Assembly (NCBI RefSeq): GCF_010731655.1
Contig: NZ_AP022619.1
Location: forward strand, 2,170,001 to 2,234,000
Source: Mycobacterium paraseoulense
GTDB lineage: Bacteria > Actinomycetota > Actinomycetes > Mycobacteriales > Mycobacteriaceae
Direction: 5' to 3'
DNA length: 64,000 nucleotides
Shown here: positions 1-8,730 of the stretch, piece after piece
How the letters are laid out: each line of letters opens with the position of its first letter
Position numbering within the stretch: position 1 is the stretch's first letter
Position numbers and translations under genes: made by a program
Notes under the pieces: generated by a model
Databases searched by the model: none
The model's input: the letters and a program-made list of their open reading frames with translations, nothing else
Told to the model about the DNA's origin: nothing

Positions 1-56
1 CCCTTGACGCGCGGTACGACCTTGCCGTCCGCGACGGTTTCGGAGAGTATAGGATC

Positions 57-72
57 GAGAACGTCTACTCTC
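57..72. promoter_or_regulatory. Candidate operator GAGAAC-GTCT-ACTCTC
   Basis: This is a 6-4-6 inverted repeat with one mismatch to GAGAAY-N4-RTTCTC. The outer bases TCGAGA/TCTCGA form a perfect outer palindrome. It lies about 110 bases before the amidohydrolase start at 182. Bases 1-50 hold no start, stop or motif I can assign to a gene. It matches a motif seen at many other promoters here. Confidence 0.5.
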
Positions 73-181
73 GATTTGTGATAGTGGCGTTGCCGGTTGC
101 CGTCCGCTTTTGGCCGTGCATATGGCGGACGAGCCTCGCGAGCGGATTTTCGGCTCGACCGCTACGTGGAAAGGAACGACG

Positions 182-1324
182 ATGACCGAACCCCGTGCGT
201 TCGAGGTGTGGGATGCGGACAATCACATGTACGAGACGGTCGACGCCTACACGCGCTATCTGCCGGAAAAATACTCCGACGCATTGAAGTTCGTCGACGT
301 CAATGGCCGCAAGAAGCTCCAGATCCTCGGCGTTATCACCGAGACCATACCCAACCCCACCTACGAGGTGATCCCCACTCCCGGCGCATGGGCCGACTAC
401 TACCGCGGGATCAACCCGGAGGGTAAGACGCTGCGCGAGCTGGCCGAGCCCATCCGCTGTCCAGACGAGTTCCGGCGTCCCGACCTGCGCCTGGCATTGA
501 TGGACCGCCAGGGCGTTGACGGCGCGCTGATGTTTCCGACCACGGCGGGCATGCTCGAGGAACGGACCAAGTGCGACACCGAGCTCACCCACGCGGTAAC
601 CCACGCCTTCAACCGCTGGCTGCTCGAGGACTGGACGTTCAACTTCAAGAACCGCATCTTCCCCGTCCCGGCGATCTCACTCAACGATCCATCGAAGGGC
701 GTTGCGGAACTCGAATGGTGCCTGGAAAACGGGGCGAAGACGGTGCTGATCCGACCGGCGCCGGTGCCCAGAGAGGACGGAACCTCGCGTTCACCCGCGT
801 TGCCCGAGTTCGACGGTTTCTGGAGATTGGTCGAGTCGTCGGGCATCTCGGTCCAGATGCACAACTCCGACGCCGGCTACGACCGCTACCTCTCCGACTG
901 GGAGGGCGGTAACGAGTTCCAGGGTTTCCAGCTGACGAAGTTCCGCGGCTTCATCTACGAGGAGAGTCGCCACATCTTCGATACGCTCGCGGCGTTCATC
1001 GCCCATGGGGTGTTCGAGCGCTTCCCCGACCTACGCATCGGTGTGGTCGAGAACGGCGGTTCGTGGGCTCAGCGCCTGATGGACGTTTTCGATCGGGTTT
1101 ACCGCAAGAAGCCGCGCGAATTCAGCGAGCACCCGTGTGATGTCTTCCGCAGGCACGTGTGGGTGAACCCGTTCCACGAAGAGGATATCTCGCACCTCAT
1201 CGACATCCTCGGTGAGAAGCGGGTGATGTTCGGCTCGGACTACCCGCATCCCGAGGGATTGGCCGCGCCCGCGAACTTCGTCGGCGAACTCGAAAACCTC
1301 CCGCCGCAACCACAGCACGAGTAA
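182..1324 (+). CDS. Amidohydrolase_2 family protein with apparent 3' frameshift
   Basis: A metal-dependent hydrolase of the amidohydrolase_2 type (ACMSD-like TIM barrel), which acts on C-C or C-N bonds of cyclic or carboxylated substrates; the true substrate is unknown. The N-terminal metal motif reads D-x-D-N-H-M-Y-E near residue 11, a His appears in QMHNSDAGYD in the middle, and the C-terminal Asp lies in FGSDYPHPEG. I chose ATG 182 because AAGGA lies 6 bases upstream and the paralogue at 9951 starts at the same point. The frame ends at TAA 1322-1324 after ENLPPQPQHE. In another frame the DNA directly encodes ARVMGGNLKELIGI up to TAG 1357-1359, which matches the paralogue's terminus KIMGGNAIEHLKV. 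One base therefore seems missing near 1304-1310. Only the last dozen residues are affected, so the enzyme may still fold. Confidence 0.85.
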   Translation: MTEPRAFEVWDADNHMYETVDAYTRYLPEKYSDALKFVDVNGRKKLQILGVITETIPNPTYEVIPTPGAWADYYRGINPEGKTLRELAEPIRCPDEFRRPDLRLALMDRQGVDGALMFPTTAGMLEERTKCDTELTHAVTHAFNRWLLEDWTFNFKNRIFPVPAISLNDPSKGVAELEWCLENGAKTVLIRPAPVPREDGTSRSPALPEFDGFWRLVESSGISVQMHNSDAGYDRYLSDWEGGNEFQGFQLTKFRGFIYEESRHIFDTLAAFIAHGVFERFPDLRIGVVENGGSWAQRLMDVFDRVYRKKPREFSEHPCDVFRRHVWVNPFHEEDISHLIDILGEKRVMFGSDYPHPEGLAAPANFVGELENLPPQPQHE

Positions 1325-1355
1325 TGGGCGGCAACCTGAAGGAGCTGATCGGCAT

Positions 1356-1550
1356 CTAGCCGAGTTCGGCGAATCGCCTCAAATAACACCATGCGATCTC
1401 CGGCGGCATGCCGCCACACAACGCGGAGATGTTGAACATTTCCCCATCTTCAGCGACAAAACAGTTCCTTAAGGCATTCGCGGTGCTGAGTGTCTTGAGC
1501 AAGGAATCGCCTTGCCCGGGAATCGGATCGCGGTTGTCACGAACACTCAC
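1356..1550 (-). pseudogene. Chimeric remnant: ADH N-terminus joined to LLM-oxidoreductase C-terminus
   Basis: A 64-codon frame whose first part (DPIPGQGDSLLKTLSTA) matches the N-terminus of the alcohol dehydrogenase at 23530 (DPVPGQGDLLLKTLSTA). Its last part (GEMFNISALCGGMPPEIAW) matches the last 30 residues of the LLM protein at 25821 (GEMFNISPLCGGIPPAIAW), including the stop position. About 11 unrelated residues join the two. It is best read as what remains of a second ADH-SnoaL-SDR-LLM cassette after a roughly 3-kb deletion. The frame stayed open, so expression of a short peptide cannot be excluded, but no function is expected. Confidence 0.8.
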
Positions 1551-3103
1551 CGGTTCCCGAACCGGGTTCGGAGTTCATTCTTGAGCACCTTGCCGGTGAG
1601 GTTGCGAGGCAGCGCATCGACGATCTCGAGCCGTTCGGGCGACTTGTGCTTGCTCAGCCCTCGGGCTTGGCAATGTTCGGAAACCGAAGAGAGCGTCACC
1701 GCCGCACCTGGGCGGGCGACGACGACGGCACACACCCGTTCGCCGGTCCGCTCATCGGGTACGCCGATGACCGCGACGTCGGCGACCGCAGGGTGGCTCG
1801 CCAGGACGCCTTCGATCTCGAGGGCCGAGATGTTCTCCGCGTTGCGGATGATCGCGTCCTTGATGCGCCCCGTGACGACGACATTGCCCTGGTGGTCGAT
1901 GCGTCCCAGATCGCCGGTGCGAAACCACCCGTCGGCGTCGAATGCCTGGCCGTCTAATGACGCATCGACGTAGCCGAGGAAGCATTGCGGGCCCTTGAGC
2001 CGCAGCTCCCCCTCCTCTCCGGGCTCGACCGGCCGCTCGGATTCGTCGACGACTCGCACTGAGACGCCCGGCACGGGTTTGCCGACGGTGTGGTCCAGCA
2101 GCTCCGGAGGGCCGTTCGGTGCTTGGGAGGTGGCGACCGGAAATTCGGTCAGTCCCCAGGAATTGGCCACACCGTCGACCGAGAAGGTCTGCCGCACTTG
2201 ATTTCCCAACTCCGCGGTGATGGGCGCACCACCGCCGACACAGCCACGCAGATCGGGATATAGCGGTTCGGCGCCGTGCTTTGCCTGCGCCGCCATGAAG
2301 GCGACGAAGAATGGGGTGGCGCTGCCCAGCAGAGTCGGCCGGTGCGCAGCGATGGCGAAGGGGGTCTGCACGGGATCGAAGGTGTCGAAGAGCACCAGTC
2401 GCATGCCGGTATGGAGGCCGGCAGCGAGCATGGCGGCTCCCCCAATGTGCGACACCGGAAAGGCGATCGGGTTGACGTCGCTACTGGAGGCGCCGACAAT
2501 GCCGACGACGCCTGCTGAGCCGGCGATGACCGAGCGGTCGCAGTGCCGCGCGCCTTTCGGGGCCGCCGTGGTGCCCGACGAATAGTAGATCCAGCGCGGC
2601 TCCTCACCCGATTGCGGCGGCGCAGGCAGTGCCGCCGGATCACCGGCGGGTAGCCGAAGTGTGCCGGTGATGGGCTCGTCGTGGTCGATGACCACGACAG
2701 TCATGGGTTGGTGATCACCGATCCTCTGGGCGAGCGCGACGTGGTCGAAATTGCGCCACATCCCGGGAACGATGAGGACGTCGGTCGCGAGCTGCGTGGT
2801 CACAAAACGTAATTCGCTCTCCCGCCAGATCGGCAGTACCGGGTTTTGGACCGCGCCGAGGCGCGCCAGCGCCACCATGACGACCATCGTCTCCAGCGTC
2901 GTCGGCAGCTGCCACGACACCACCGTTCCCGCGCCGATTCCGCGTTGCGCCAACGCCGCCGCGCACGTCAGCGCGGATTGGTACAGCTGCCCGCACGACA
3001 GGGCCCGCCCGTAGTCGTCGACGAGGACCACCCGATCGGGATGCGCCCGCGCCGCCGTTTCGACCAGGGACCAATAGGTCTGCGCCGCCGGGTATGCGGT
3101 CAT
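1547..3103 (-). CDS. Acyl-CoA synthetase / AMP-dependent ligase (FadD-type)
   Basis: Activates a carboxylic acid to its CoA thioester through an acyl-adenylate. The ANL-superfamily motifs are all present in 518 residues: the P-loop YYSSGTTAAPKG at about 173-184, NSWGLTE in the middle, RTGDLGRI at about 395, GRIKDAIIRNAENI just after, and the C-terminal catalytic lysine in NLTGK at about 505. The ATG at 3103 overlaps the stop of the upstream acyl-CoA dehydrogenase in an ATGA junction, so I prefer it to a longer frame starting at 3199. It is the last gene of a minus-strand operon amidohydrolase-fadE-fadE-fadD, which suggests it loads the acid that the two dehydrogenases then desaturate. Confidence 0.9.
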   Translation of the reverse strand: MTAYPAAQTYWSLVETAARAHPDRVVLVDDYGRALSCGQLYQSALTCAAALAQRGIGAGTVVSWQLPTTLETMVVMVALARLGAVQNPVLPIWRESELRFVTTQLATDVLIVPGMWRNFDHVALAQRIGDHQPMTVVVIDHDEPITGTLRLPAGDPAALPAPPQSGEEPRWIYYSSGTTAAPKGARHCDRSVIAGSAGVVGIVGASSSDVNPIAFPVSHIGGAAMLAAGLHTGMRLVLFDTFDPVQTPFAIAAHRPTLLGSATPFFVAFMAAQAKHGAEPLYPDLRGCVGGGAPITAELGNQVRQTFSVDGVANSWGLTEFPVATSQAPNGPPELLDHTVGKPVPGVSVRVVDESERPVEPGEEGELRLKGPQCFLGYVDASLDGQAFDADGWFRTGDLGRIDHQGNVVVTGRIKDAIIRNAENISALEIEGVLASHPAVADVAVIGVPDERTGERVCAVVVARPGAAVTLSSVSEHCQARGLSKHKSPERLEIVDALPRNLTGKVLKNELRTRFGNR

Positions 3104-4302
3104 CGGCTCGGCAAGTGCAGTCGCCGCTTGGCAAGGATGTTGCGCATCATTTCCGAGCTGCCACCGGATATCGTGTAGGCCCGGGACCACAGCCAGCATT
3201 CACGCAGGCGTTGTTTGGCACGATCCACATCAGGGTCCGCAGCCCCTGCGGCAATCGCCGACGCGGCCAGTTCGGCGCCATAGGCCGCGACACGGTGATA
3301 TGTCTCTGCGAAGCTCAACTTCGCGATCGAGCCGTCGCCCGGTCGCTCGTCGCCCGTGGTCAGCCGCTCGACATGGTCGTCGATGAACGCCTTGGCCACC
3401 TCGGCCTCGACGGCCAACTCGGCCACCTGCTGGCGGATGTCGGCGGAGGCCAGCGCGGGCACGCCGGATATCAGCGCGTGGCGGGCCACGGTGACCAAAT
3501 CGTCGATCAAGAGTTCGAGCAAGATGACGTTGCCGCCGATGCCGAATCGTTCAAAGTCCAAGCCGGCCATGATGATCGACCAGCCCTGGCCCACCTCGCC
3601 GATAAGGCTCTCCGGACCGAGCTCGACTCCACTGAGGAAGACCTCATTGACCTCGATCGCATCGCCGATCGTGCGGATCGGACGAACTTCGACACCGTCC
3701 GCCGAGAGCGGCACGGTGAAGACCGACAGGCCGTGGTGGCGCGAGGACGTCGGGTCGGTGCGGATCAGGGCGAGGCCCATGTCGGCCCAGTGTCCGTCGG
3801 TGATCCAGGTCTTCTGGCCGTCGATGACCCAACCGCCGTCGGGTTGCCGCACCCCGCGGCTGCGCACCGCGGCGATGTCGCTACCCGCATCGGGTTCGCT
3901 GAGTAGCTGACACCAGACGTGCTCGCTGCGCCGGATGGGTGGCAGTAGCCGCAGCTTCTGCTCGTCGGATCCGAAATGCAAGAGCACGTGTGCGGCCAGG
4001 TTTACCTGGTCCACCGGGCGTGGCGCGCGGGCACGCAAGATCTCCTCGCTGACGATGCGGTCGTGCAGTGGGTGGTGATCGTCGCGACCGCCGTATTCGA
4101 CCGGCCAGTCCGCACCCACAAGGCCCGCCTCGAACAGGCCGGCGAACCACGCGCGCAGCAGGGCTTCTTGTTCGGGGGTCTCGGGCGCACGGTGGCCTTC
4201 GCGGGCTTCGATCGGCGGTGCGTGTTCGGCGATGTGCGCCCTGACCCGCTCCCTGAACTCGGCCAGCTGCGCATCGGCGGGACGGCTCCGGACCACGCTC
4301 AC
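3100..4302 (-). CDS. Acyl-CoA dehydrogenase, alpha-type subunit
   Basis: An FAD-dependent alpha,beta-desaturase of an acyl-CoA, 400 residues. It shows CQLLSEPDAGSDIA, then the WVIDGQKTWITDG substrate/FAD region, and ends with ISGGSSEMMRNILAKR, the signature of the FAD-binding subunit in heteromeric FadE pairs. The GTG at 4302 overlaps the stop of the next FadE (4299) as GTGA; a longer frame to 5112 only reads antisense sequence of that gene. The neighbour at 4299-5258 has the complementary GGIGFTWEYPLH signature. As in M. tuberculosis ChsE1-ChsE2, the two probably form one alpha2beta2 enzyme for bulky substrates (inference). Confidence 0.92.
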   Translation of the reverse strand: MSVVRSRPADAQLAEFRERVRAHIAEHAPPIEAREGHRAPETPEQEALLRAWFAGLFEAGLVGADWPVEYGGRDDHHPLHDRIVSEEILRARAPRPVDQVNLAAHVLLHFGSDEQKLRLLPPIRRSEHVWCQLLSEPDAGSDIAAVRSRGVRQPDGGWVIDGQKTWITDGHWADMGLALIRTDPTSSRHHGLSVFTVPLSADGVEVRPIRTIGDAIEVNEVFLSGVELGPESLIGEVGQGWSIIMAGLDFERFGIGGNVILLELLIDDLVTVARHALISGVPALASADIRQQVAELAVEAEVAKAFIDDHVERLTTGDERPGDGSIAKLSFAETYHRVAAYGAELAASAIAAGAADPDVDRAKQRLRECWLWSRAYTISGGSSEMMRNILAKRRLHLPSR

Positions 4303-5258
4303 CAACCCGACACCTCCGCCACCAGCGCCCGGCTCGAACGCGCCGTGCCGATCAGATGCCCGTTGGTGAAGGCCCGACGCAGCTCGTAATGCAGCGGATA
4401 CTCCCACGTGAAGCCGATGCCGCCCGACAGTTGCATGCACTCGTCGACGGCGGCGGCGGCCTTCGCCGCGACGAAAGCGTGCGCCGCCGCCGTCAGCAAG
4501 GGCGCCCTCTCCTCGGCCGCAGCGATTGCCCGCGCCGCCCTCATGACGACTGCGCGCGCTTTGACCTCGAAGACCAGCAGCTCGACCAGCCGGTGCTGAA
4601 TCGCCTGAAAGCTCGCGATCGGCGCGCCGAATGCGATGCGCTCCTTGAGGTACGCCGTCAGCCGCTCGAGGGCCATCGACACGGCGCCCACCGAATCGGC
4701 GGCAACCAGCAGTCGGGCCACGGCGGCCAACTCGTCGGCCCGTTCGACAGATCCGATCACGGCGCTGGGTGCGGCCTTCGCGTCGAAACGCCATACGGTT
4801 CGGGTGACGTCCAGCAGGTCGGAGTCCAGCTCGAACCGGTCGCGATCCAAATCGCGCAGCAGGTGAATTCCGTTGCTTCCCAGGAGTAGAACGATGTCGG
4901 CCTGGTCGCCGCGGATGATCCGTGCGGGCTCGCCGACGATCGCGACGCCGGCCGTCGCGGTGCCGGCGAGCAGGCCGGGCAGCAACTGTTGCCTGAGGTC
5001 CCCGGGCGCGGACGCGAGCGCTGCGGCACCGATCGTGGTTCCCAACCACGCCGACCCGTCCTGCGCTCGACCGAGCTCCTCCGCCACGACGCATGCCTCG
5101 ACCGGACGCCACCCGGTGCCCCCCATCACCTCATCCACGAGCAGGCCGGTCCAGTCCATTTCGGCAAGGTCCTTGACCGTTCCCCGCTCACCGCGTTCGG
5201 CCAGGAACTCCCGCGCCGACGCTCTCAACAGGTCGAGGTCGACGTCCTCGTCTGCCAT
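4299..5258 (-). CDS. Acyl-CoA dehydrogenase, beta-type subunit
   Basis: A short FadE-like protein (319 residues against about 380 for homomeric enzymes). It ends QLSGGIGFTWEYPLHYELRR, which is typical of the partner subunit in heteromeric acyl-CoA dehydrogenases. The N-terminal alpha-helical domain and central beta domain are shortened. The start at ATG 5258 (MADEDVDLDLL) lies 7 bases after the amidohydrolase stop; a GTG one codon upstream is also possible. It is translationally coupled to the alpha-type subunit by GTGA. I expect a complex with that protein, since neither subunit usually works alone in this arrangement. Confidence 0.9.
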   Translation of the reverse strand: MADEDVDLDLLRASAREFLAERGERGTVKDLAEMDWTGLLVDEVMGGTGWRPVEACVVAEELGRAQDGSAWLGTTIGAAALASAPGDLRQQLLPGLLAGTATAGVAIVGEPARIIRGDQADIVLLLGSNGIHLLRDLDRDRFELDSDLLDVTRTVWRFDAKAAPSAVIGSVERADELAAVARLLVAADSVGAVSMALERLTAYLKERIAFGAPIASFQAIQHRLVELLVFEVKARAVVMRAARAIAAAEERAPLLTAAAHAFVAAKAAAAVDECMQLSGGIGFTWEYPLHYELRRAFTNGHLIGTARSSRALVAEVSGW

Positions 5259-5265
5259 CACGCCG

Positions 5266-6462
5266 TTAGCTGCGGGTGAGCAGCTGGTCGGCGTTGTCGC
5301 GCATGATCCGTCGCTTGGTGGCGTCGTCGAGCGGGTCGAGCAGCTTGGCAAACTCGGCCGGCACGGCCAGCCCTTCGGCGTGCGGGTAATCCGAGCCCAT
5401 GACCAGGCAGTCGTCGTATCCCAGGCCTGCGACGATCGCCGGGATGTCGTCCTCGGGGTACGGCACGACCCGAACATGACGCCGGAAGATCGCCGACGGT
5501 CGCTCCGTGAGCTTCCCGCCGATCCATGGTCCGTTGCGGCCCATGCCGCGGCTCTTGTCCATGTGCCGGACGAAGAACGGCACCCATTCCGCGCCGTGCT
5601 CGGCGACGAGGACATTCAGACCCGGAAATCGACCGAAGAGATTGTCGAAAATGAGGGCTGACAACGTCTCCTCGATCGGCCGCTGCCCGTAGATGTTCAT
5701 CCACTGCCACGCGGACATGTGCCACGAGGCCGGGTCGGGGTCCTGGCCCCACGCGGGCGAAATCGCATTGAAGTACCAGAACGGCATGATGTGGAACACC
5801 AGGACACAGCCGGCCTCCTGCAGGCGCGCGTAAACGGGATCGAAGTACGGGTCGCCCGGCGACCGGCCGTAGGCCGGCCCCGTCGGCAGCAGCACGAACT
5901 TCGCTCCCTGCGCGATGATCGCCTCGGTCTCCGCGATCGCAGAATCCAAGTCGCGCAACGACATCAGCGCCGTCGCATAGATCTTGTCGTCGTAGTTGAA
6001 ACCCCACTCTTCGTCGAACCATCGGTTGAACGAGCGCAGATTCGCATACAGTGCCGCAGTGTCGTCGACGTAGTGTTCCGCCGCCAGCGCCATACCGCTG
6101 GGATAGATGACCATCCGCTCGATGTTCTGGTCGGCCATGACGGCCAGCCGCGCGGCACGCTCGATGAATTCCGGTTGCATGGGTTGCGGCTCGTAAGACT
6201 CCTCGGGGTTGCCCGATCCCATTTGCCTGAGCATCTCCTTGAGCGAGCCTGGCCGGTAAGCGACATCCAGGCCCAAACCGCCCTCGCTGTTGAAGGTCGC
6301 GACGCGATGGCCGGCCAGGATCACCTCGACGCCGTCGGCCCCGCGTACGGTGGTGATCGCCCGGTCTCGGAACTTTTCGGGCAGATAGCGGGTGAACGCA
6401 TCCCGCGTCTCGTAGCAGTGCGTATCGCAGTCGAAGATGCCGTAATCGAGTTTCGTGGTCAC
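5266..6462 (-). CDS. Amidohydrolase_2 family protein
   Basis: A metal-dependent hydrolase of the amidohydrolase_2 family, 398 residues. It carries FDCDTHCYETRDAFTRYLPEKF at the N-terminus (the metal-binding D-x-D-x-H), a central HIMPFW histidine, and the late VMGSDYPHAEG aspartate. The GTG start at 6462 has AAAGGAG 9 bases upstream. In-frame extensions up to 7185 run through antisense sequence of the plus-strand fadE. It opens the operon that continues with two fadE genes and fadD. It is related to the proteins at 182 and 9951 but more distant than those two are to each other. The substrate is not predictable; context suggests a CoA-linked cyclic acid. Confidence 0.88.
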   Translation of the reverse strand: MTTKLDYGIFDCDTHCYETRDAFTRYLPEKFRDRAITTVRGADGVEVILAGHRVATFNSEGGLGLDVAYRPGSLKEMLRQMGSGNPEESYEPQPMQPEFIERAARLAVMADQNIERMVIYPSGMALAAEHYVDDTAALYANLRSFNRWFDEEWGFNYDDKIYATALMSLRDLDSAIAETEAIIAQGAKFVLLPTGPAYGRSPGDPYFDPVYARLQEAGCVLVFHIMPFWYFNAISPAWGQDPDPASWHMSAWQWMNIYGQRPIEETLSALIFDNLFGRFPGLNVLVAEHGAEWVPFFVRHMDKSRGMGRNGPWIGGKLTERPSAIFRRHVRVVPYPEDDIPAIVAGLGYDDCLVMGSDYPHAEGLAVPAEFAKLLDPLDDATKRRIMRDNADQLLTRS

Positions 6463-6481
6463 CGCGTCGGTCTCCTTTAGT

Positions 6482-6497
6482 GAGAATGTAAATTCTC
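6482..6497. promoter_or_regulatory. Perfect 6-4-6 operator GAGAAT-GTAA-ATTCTC
   Basis: A perfect inverted repeat between the divergent operons starting at 6462 (minus) and 6709 (plus). It lies 20 bases before the amidohydrolase GTG and overlaps its probable promoter or leader. Its architecture is identical to that of the sites at 33328 and 42281. Confidence 0.65.
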
Positions 6498-6708
6498 TAT
6501 TTCCAGAAAACATACTATCCTGGTGCGGCAATGGCCATCCCGGGCTGGATGCCCGAAGGGCTCGAGCAGCGGGCCGCGCCGGCTCGGCCGCAACCGCACC
6601 GAGGAGACATGAGACCTTCACAACCGCTGGCGGACAACAGGATCGGGCCCGCGGCAATTGGCTTGTGGATGGCCGATCCCGCGACACGGCCGAGCCGGGA
6701 GGCTGCGC

Positions 6709-7824
6709 GTGCCGACCGGTGAGCTCGACGAGCTCCGCGCGGTCGTTCGGGACTACCTGACGGCCACATCGCCCAGCGAGACCGTGCGCAAGTTGATGGC
6801 GACGGAAACCGGCTACGACGAGGCATCGTGGCGCCAGATGGCCGGCGAATTGGGGCTGCACGGCATCGGGGTTCCCGAGCGGTGGGGCGGGGCGGGTGCG
6901 GGCATGGCCGAACTGGCGGTGGTCTTTCAGGAAATGGGGCGCGCGTTGCTGTGCTCCCCCTTCTTCGCCACCATAGCCATGGCGGCCCAGGCCATTCTCG
7001 CCAGCGGCGATGATGCCGCGGCCGAAGAGTTCATCGCCGGCTTCGTTGACGGCTCTGCCACCGCAACGCTGATCCTCAACGGCCGCCTTGGCGCCTGGGA
7101 CCCCGGTGCAGTGACGTTGCGTGCCGACCGCAGCGGCGGCGCCTACCGGGTCCACGGTGAGGCGCCGCTCGTGATCGACGGTCACACCGCGGATGTCATC
7201 CTCGCCGCGGCCAACACCGAAGCCGGCATCTCTTTGCTGGCGATTCGGGCCGGGTCAGAGGGGGTCCGCCGGACGCCGCTGGCCGGACTCGACCGCACCC
7301 GAAAATTCGCCCGGCTCGAGTTCGGCGGTGTCCGGGCGGCGCTGATCGGCCCGGAGGGGGCCGCGGCCAACTTCCTGGCACACACTTCGGACCTCGCCAT
7401 CGTGGCGCTGACTGCCGAACAGGTCGGGGCCGCGCAGCGCTGCCTCGACATGGCCGTCGACTACGCCAAGCAACGGATCCAGTTCGGTCGGCCCATCGGC
7501 AGTTTCCAGGCGATCAAGCATCGGTGCGCGGACATGTTGGTTCAGGTTGAGGGTGCGCTTTCCGCCGTGACACATGCGGCCGAAGTGGCCCACACCGATG
7601 ACCTGGCGGCCACCGCATCGGTCGCGAAAATGGTGTGTTCCGAGGCCTTCCTCCACGTCGCGCTCGACAACATGCGCATCCACGGCGGTATCGGCTTCAC
7701 CTGGGAACACGACGCCCACCTTTTCGTCCGCCGCGCCAAGGCCACCCAGTTGATCTTCGGCGACCCGGACTACCACGCCCAACGACTGGCCACACTTGTC
7801 TCCGCAACGAAAGGACCCACGTGA
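6709..7824 (+). CDS. Acyl-CoA dehydrogenase, beta-type, without adjacent partner
   Basis: A FadE-family flavoprotein, 371 residues. It has a helical N-terminal domain, QRIQFGRPIGSFQAIKHRCADM in the C-terminal helical domain, and RIHGGIGFTWEHDAHLFVRR near the end. That terminus is the beta-type signature seen in the proteins at 4299 and 19138. The GTG at 6709 is preceded by GGGAGG at a good distance; the longer frame from 6658 lacks family similarity. The next gene, an LLM oxidoreductase, overlaps it by GTGA. No alpha-type FadE is in this transcription unit, so the partner could be encoded at 3100 or elsewhere, or the enzyme may be a homomer. Confidence 0.88.
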   Translation: MPTGELDELRAVVRDYLTATSPSETVRKLMATETGYDEASWRQMAGELGLHGIGVPERWGGAGAGMAELAVVFQEMGRALLCSPFFATIAMAAQAILASGDDAAAEEFIAGFVDGSATATLILNGRLGAWDPGAVTLRADRSGGAYRVHGEAPLVIDGHTADVILAAANTEAGISLLAIRAGSEGVRRTPLAGLDRTRKFARLEFGGVRAALIGPEGAAANFLAHTSDLAIVALTAEQVGAAQRCLDMAVDYAKQRIQFGRPIGSFQAIKHRCADMLVQVEGALSAVTHAAEVAHTDDLAATASVAKMVCSEAFLHVALDNMRIHGGIGFTWEHDAHLFVRRAKATQLIFGDPDYHAQRLATLVSATKGPT

Positions 7825-8723
7825 CCGTTTCTTTCTCTCTCGAACTGCCGACCCAGCGAGTGGAGGCGGTGGACGAGTTCGTCACCGCCGACGCCATTGC
7901 CGACATCGCGCGAGCGGCCGAGGCGAGCAGATTCGCGGCGGTCCATGTCACCGACCACCCCGCACCGGACGCGAAGTGGCTCGACCACGGCGGGCACCAC
8001 GCCCTCGATCCGTTCGTCGCGTTGGCCTTCGCCGCCGCCGCAACGACCCACGTCAAGCTGCTGACCAATGTCTACATCGCCGCCTACCGCAACCCGTTCC
8101 TCGGCGCCAAATCGATTCAAAGCCTCGCGGTGTTGTCCGGGGGCCGGCTGATCCTGGGCACCGCGGCGGGATACCTGAAGCCCGAATTCAAGGCCCTGGG
8201 AGTCGATTTCGACAACCGCGGTGCCCTGCTCGATGAGGCCCTCGATGTGCTGGACAAGGTGCTGCGCGGCGAGGACCTCGCCTACGAGGGGACGTCGTTC
8301 GCCGCCCGCGGCGTCCGGCTGCGGCCGCTGCCCGTGAGTCCGCCCCCGGTCTGGGTCGGCGGCAACAGCAAGGCGGCGGTTCGCCGGGCGGTGTCACGCG
8401 CTCAGGGGTGGGCGCCGTTCAATACGTTCGGCTACGCGGCGGCCTCGCGCACAGCGGAAATCTCGACGATCGATGACCTGGCGCTCGCCATCGACTGGGC
8501 CAAGCAGTACGCGGCCGAGATCGGCCGCACCGCCCCGCTGGAGATCTGCTTCTCGGCGGGAAACCTGTTGGACGACGGTAAGTCGGCCGACGAACGTCAC
8601 GCGACGATCGCGCGGCTCGAGTCCGCCGGGGTCACCTGGCTCACCATCGCGCCGGCAGGTGCCGACCGGACCGAAGCCATCGACCGTGCCCGCGCCTTCG
8701 CCGACGAGTTCATCGCCGGGTGA
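7821..8723 (+). CDS. LLM-class F420- or FMN-dependent oxidoreductase
   Basis: A luciferase-like monooxygenase superfamily protein, 300 residues, close to the 290-340 usual for the family. Visible blocks are AAEASRFAAVHVTDHPAPD near residue 35, TNVYIAAYRNPFLGAKSIQSL (the central barrel with the usual substrate-facing loop), GGRLILGTAAGYLKPEF, and PPPVWVGGNSKAAVRRA for cofactor phosphate binding. It uses reduced F420 or FMN; the sequence alone does not settle which. GTG 7821 overlaps the fadE stop, so both are co-translated. It may carry out a redox step on the CoA ester made by the FadE. Confidence 0.88.
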   Translation: MTVSFSLELPTQRVEAVDEFVTADAIADIARAAEASRFAAVHVTDHPAPDAKWLDHGGHHALDPFVALAFAAAATTHVKLLTNVYIAAYRNPFLGAKSIQSLAVLSGGRLILGTAAGYLKPEFKALGVDFDNRGALLDEALDVLDKVLRGEDLAYEGTSFAARGVRLRPLPVSPPPVWVGGNSKAAVRRAVSRAQGWAPFNTFGYAAASRTAEISTIDDLALAIDWAKQYAAEIGRTAPLEICFSAGNLLDDGKSADERHATIARLESAGVTWLTIAPAGADRTEAIDRARAFADEFIAG

Positions 8724-8730
8724 CGCGACG

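Noticed and set aside
4303..5112. N-terminal extension of the alpha-type FadE
   Set aside because: The extension reads antisense/out-of-frame sequence of the beta-type fadE; the GTGA overlap at 4302 gives the family N-terminus.
6482..6497. KstR-type binding site
   Set aside because: The half-site AGAAC/GTTCT resembles KstR, but the spacer is 4 bases instead of 2 in every good example here; treated as a different motif.
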